NCBI GenBank assembly: GCA_946183925.1
Contig: CAMHDS010000025.1
Span: 1-32,580, forward strand
DNA: 32,580 bases
Source of the DNA: an uncultured Fibrobacter sp.
Lineage (GTDB): Bacteria > Fibrobacterota > Fibrobacteria > Fibrobacterales > Fibrobacteraceae
Direction: 5' to 3'
The translations under genes and the position numbers were made by a program. The notes beneath the pieces were generated by a model that did not search any database, had not been told where the DNA came from, and saw nothing but the letters and a program-made list of their open reading frames with translations. Below, piece after piece: positions 29,961-32,580 of this stretch (position 1 is its first letter; each line of letters begins with the position of its first letter).

Positions 29961-31366
29961 TGGCTGCACTTGACGAATTCTTTTTTCCTTATCAGAAACG
30001 GTGGCTAGCCGACAAGTCGAAAGTCAAGATTTTCGAGAAGTCCCGCCGTATCGGCGGCACGTGGGTGCAAAGCTTCGAAGACGTGCAGGACTGTATCGAG
30101 CAGCCCGGGCTCAAGGTCTTTTTCAGCTCAGCTGACATGACCGCCGCAGCTGAATACATCGACTATTGCGAATCGTGGATTCAGAAGCTCAACGCCATCG
30201 CCAAGGCCCTTGCAGAAATCAACTCCGAAGATATCGAGGACTGCGAATTTGCCGACGAGGACAAGGGAATCAAGAGCAAGATAATCGAGTTCAACAATGG
30301 CTCCAAAATCTACGTGCTCTCCAGCAACCCCAAGGCGTTCCGCTCCAAGGGCGGTAAAATCGTGTGGGACGAAGCCGCCCACCACGAAAACGACCAGAAG
30401 ATGTGGGCAGCCGCCAAGCCCGCCGCCATGTGGGGCTATCCCATACGCATCTTGTCAACCCACAACGGCGTAAACAGTCTGTTCTACAAGCTCATCGAGA
30501 AATGCAAAAAAGGTGAACTTGACTACAGCGTGCACACCGTGCCAATCCAGCTCGCAGTAGAGGAAGGCGTTGCCGACCGCATCTGCGGTCGCAAACTCTC
30601 CAGGAAAGAACGCGAAGAATGGCTGGAGCAGGAACACAAAGGCTGCCTTACCGAAGCAATATGGCAAGAGGAATACTGCTGCAACCCGCAGGACGAATCC
30701 AAGGCCATGATCAGCTATGACCTGATTCACAGCTGCGAGCGCCTGGGAGTGCTCGGGCTCGAAAAGGCCAAAGGCCCGCTCTACCTGGGTTGCGACGTGG
30801 CCCGCCACCGTCACCTTTACGTCATCTACGTGTTCGAAGACATTGGCGACCGCCTGATTTGCCGCGCAGTAGAAGCCTATCAGAACAAGAAATGGAGTTA
30901 CCTTGAACAGAAACTCTACAAGTTCCTGAAACTCCCGAACCTTGTCCGCGGCTGTATCGACCGCACCGGATGCGGCGACCAGTTCACCGAACGGGCCCAG
31001 GACAAGTTCGGCACGGTCAAGGTCGAGGGCGTCCTTTTCTCCAACACGGTAAAGGCCGACCTTGCCATCAACCTTTTGCAGGCGTTTGAAGACCAGAAGA
31101 TTATCATCGAGAAATGCCCGAAGTTCCCGGGCATCGACACCAAAATCGAGGACGAACAGGCCGAAAGCATCCACGCCGTCCGAAAGATTGTCACAAGTGC
31201 CGGGAACGTGCGCTACGATGCTGCAAGCACCGAGCAGGGCCACGGCGACTTCTTCTGGGGAGCGGCCTTGGCATACCATGCGAAAAACGCAAGTGACGCG
31301 GGTCCGGTATTCATCCAGACCGCAAATCCGTTCAAAGGGGAAAGCATGAATTTTAACGGTTTCTGA
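29960..31366 (+). CDS. Terminase large subunit, Mu gp28-like
   Basis: A 468-residue DNA-packaging motor. The N-terminal ATPase has a Walker-A-like E-K-S-R-R-I-G-G-T-W (26-35), Walker B K-I-V-W-D-E-A (133-139, with Asp137/Glu138) and coupling motif L-S-T-H-N-G near 161-166. The C-terminal RNase-H-type nuclease begins at Y-L-G-C-D-V-A-R-H-R-H (Asp279), continues with C-I-D-R-T-G-C-G-D-Q-F, and ends with G-H-G-D-F-F-W-G-A-A-L-A. The order matches Mu gp28. It pumps DNA into the prohead and makes headful cuts, in Mu also packaging flanking host DNA. It is followed by a 131-bp gap with no gene. Confidence 0.92.
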   Translation: MAALDEFFFPYQKRWLADKSKVKIFEKSRRIGGTWVQSFEDVQDCIEQPGLKVFFSSADMTAAAEYIDYCESWIQKLNAIAKALAEINSEDIEDCEFADEDKGIKSKIIEFNNGSKIYVLSSNPKAFRSKGGKIVWDEAAHHENDQKMWAAAKPAAMWGYPIRILSTHNGVNSLFYKLIEKCKKGELDYSVHTVPIQLAVEEGVADRICGRKLSRKEREEWLEQEHKGCLTEAIWQEEYCCNPQDESKAMISYDLIHSCERLGVLGLEKAKGPLYLGCDVARHRHLYVIYVFEDIGDRLICRAVEAYQNKKWSYLEQKLYKFLKLPNLVRGCIDRTGCGDQFTERAQDKFGTVKVEGVLFSNTVKADLAINLLQAFEDQKIIIEKCPKFPGIDTKIEDEQAESIHAVRKIVTSAGNVRYDAASTEQGHGDFFWGAALAYHAKNASDAGPVFIQTANPFKGESMNFNGF

Positions 31367-31497
31367 CAATCGCACAGAAAGGCCCTTTTTAGCCCGTTTT
31401 TGTTTTGGACTAGTAAACGGTCATCCGATTTTAGAAAATCAAAATTCAACGAATTTGAACGGCCATTCAACGAGATTAGAAATACACCGAGGACTGC
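31367..31497. other. 131-bp gap between terminase and portal genes
   Basis: No ORF of note is present. It contains a T-rich stretch just after the terminase stop, but no stable hairpin-plus-T-run terminator. Two short similar stretches, AACGAATTTGAACGGCCATT and AACGAGATTAG, lie upstream of the portal ribosome site. The gap is unusual among otherwise overlapping phage genes and could hold an internal promoter. Confidence 0.3.
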
Positions 31498-32580
31498 ATG
31501 AGCAAAAAAAGGAAAAAACAGACCGAAAACACCCAGAACGGCGGTGAAAAACTCCGCCTGGCGACCGAAGTGGCCACCCGGGCGGCAGCGACTTTTGTCA
31601 CGGGCGAAGATTACCTGCCCAACCCCGACCCTATCCTCAAGGCGCAGGGTGGAAACATCAAGGTTTACCGCAACTTCGTGGACGGGCACCTCGATGCCGT
31701 CAAGAGCAAGCGCTTCGCTTCCATCACCAGCCGCACCTGGACCATCGACGGTAGCAAGGGCGACCCCAAGAAAGCGAAGATGCTTGAAGAATACTTCTGG
31801 AACCTGGAACTACGCAACACCATTTCGCAGATGCTCCAGGCCATCGGCTTCGGTTTCGCCGTCCACGAAGTCGTGTGGGATTCAGTGCCCACGGCCTACG
31901 GAACACTCATCCTGCCCGTTGCCATCAAGGACCGCCCGCAGGAATGGTTCCGCTTCGATGAGGAAGGCAGGCTGCTATTCCAGAACAAGTTCAACGCGAA
32001 GGTTCCCGTACCCGACCGCAAGTTCATCGTGACCCGCAACCGCCCCACGGCCACCAATCCCTACGGCGAGCCCGTCTATGCCCGCTGCTTCTGGCCCATG
32101 GCCTTCAAAAAAGGCGGTCTCAAGTTCTGGATGATATTCGTCGAAAAATACGGCATGCCCAAGGCCGTCGGCAAGATTCCTCCGGGAGCGACCGACAAGG
32201 AACAGAACACCTTCCTCAGGATGCTTTCGGGGCTTGTGCGCGACGCCGTGGCGGTCATCCCGCAGACAGGCTCCGTGGAACTCCTGGAAACCAAGATGAG
32301 CGGCACCAACCCCCACAGCGAAATCGTTGCCTGGGCGGATTCCGAAATCAGCAAGGCGTGGCTCGGCGAAACGCTCACCACCGAGCAGACAAATTCCGGC
32401 GGCACCCAGGCCATGGCCACCGTGCACAACGATGTGCGCCTGGACTTGGCCCTTGATGATGCCGCCATGATTGAATCCAGCTTCAATCAGCTTATCAGGT
32501 GGATTTACGAAATCAACTGGCCTGGCGAAAAGGTCATCCCCTGGATGAACATCATTCTCCCGGAAGACATGCAGCAGGCA
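31498..32580 (+). CDS. Portal protein, Mu gp29-like (DUF935), 3' end outside window
   Basis: An open frame of 361 codons running to the window edge; GAGG lies 6 nt before the ATG. After a basic start (M-S-K-K-R-K-K), the DUF935 pattern is clear: Y-L-P-N-P-D-P-I-L-K-A-Q-G-G, V-Y-R-N-F-V-D-G-H-L-D-A-V-K-S-K-R, G-F-G-F-A-V-H-E-V-V-W, Y-G-E-P-V-Y-A-R-C-F-W-P, W-M-I-F-V-E-K-Y-G-M-P, and L-G-E-T-L-T-T-E-Q-T-N-S-G-G-T-Q-A. The dodecameric portal is the DNA entry vertex. The gene should continue for about 100-200 more codons. Confidence 0.93.
   Translation, partial: MSKKRKKQTENTQNGGEKLRLATEVATRAAATFVTGEDYLPNPDPILKAQGGNIKVYRNFVDGHLDAVKSKRFASITSRTWTIDGSKGDPKKAKMLEEYFWNLELRNTISQMLQAIGFGFAVHEVVWDSVPTAYGTLILPVAIKDRPQEWFRFDEEGRLLFQNKFNAKVPVPDRKFIVTRNRPTATNPYGEPVYARCFWPMAFKKGGLKFWMIFVEKYGMPKAVGKIPPGATDKEQNTFLRMLSGLVRDAVAVIPQTGSVELLETKMSGTNPHSEIVAWADSEISKAWLGETLTTEQTNSGGTQAMATVHNDVRLDLALDDAAMIESSFNQLIRWIYEINWPGEKVIPWMNIILPEDMQQA

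Larger units (their letters stand above)
13161..32580. mobile_element. Mu-like contractile-tailed prophage (right part truncated by window)
   Basis: At least 22 phage genes in two divergent arms match the Mu structural set: gp27, gp28 and gp29 homologues rightward; I-protease, capsid, gp36, gp37, sheath, tube, chaperone, tape measure, N, P, gp45, gp46, gp47, gp48 and fibres leftward. The genes are intact, with overlapping stops and starts, so the element may be functional. Capsid, terminase and portal genes argue for a phage rather than a tailocin or injection machine. Transposase A/B, repressor, lysis genes and gp30-like head protein are not in view. The left limit is approximate. Confidence 0.85.

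Noticed and set aside
13161..32580. Possibility that the element is a tailocin or contractile injection system
   Set aside because: Capsid, portal, decoration, protease and both terminase genes are present and intact, which defines a DNA-packaging phage.
1..32580. tRNA, rRNA and CRISPR arrays
   Set aside because: I looked for cloverleaf-like segments, conserved rRNA cores and regularly spaced repeats and saw none that convinced me; a tRNAscan or covariance search would be decisive.

Overview
The window looks like a Fibrobacter-type chromosome (Fibrobacterota). The main pointers are a FISUMP-domain lipoprotein, large surface lipoproteins, recurring TATATT promoter-like motifs and mixed G/C-rich intergenic repeats. 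This is inferred from recognised families; the species cannot be named. About 13 kb of host DNA is followed by about 19.4 kb of a Mu-like, contractile-tailed prophage that runs off the right edge.

Host part. Positions 1-40 hold the first 13 codons of a probable leuC (minus). Positions 41-809 carry no sizeable gene but are highly structured. They contain a 363-bp MITE-like element with 100-nt imperfect inverted ends and covarying hairpins, a G/C-rich composite repeat, two compound hairpins and a possible 19-residue hydrophobic ORF. Next come a FISUMP lipoprotein flanked by 36-bp near-identical direct repeats, a degraded BrnT/BrnA-like toxin-antitoxin locus with a clear palindromic operator, and an orphan HTH antitoxin-like gene. 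Housekeeping genes follow: ung, a hybrid histidine kinase, thiG, ilvBN (with a terminator) and rnhB. After these are an Ala/Pro-rich outer-membrane protein with a good promoter and a 714-residue lipoprotein that ends at a strong terminator. A 27-codon ORF just after the terminator looks like a host gene cut by the prophage.

Prophage part (about 13.16 kb to beyond the end). Packaging genes run rightward from 29.3 kb: a small membrane protein, a gp27-like small terminase, a gp28-like large terminase and a DUF935 portal. Head and tail genes run leftward: protease/scaffold, DUF2190 decoration protein, major capsid, gp36-like and gp37-like proteins, sheath, tube, tail chaperone, tape measure, gpN-, gpP- and gp45-like proteins, an unknown gene, gp46-, gp47- and gp48-like proteins, and three fibre-type proteins. 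The two arms diverge from a 96-bp spacer containing a palindrome, unlike the single late direction of Mu. Transposase, regulators, lysis genes and the remaining head genes must lie beyond the window.

The most notable observations are: a well-supported -1 frameshift (A_AAA_AAA) in the tail chaperone gene giving a 207-residue product; a discoidin-like (F5/8C) domain inserted in the gp47/J-like baseplate protein; a signal-peptide-like N-terminus on the major capsid protein; the inferred prophage/host junction; and the covarying inverted element at 103-465.
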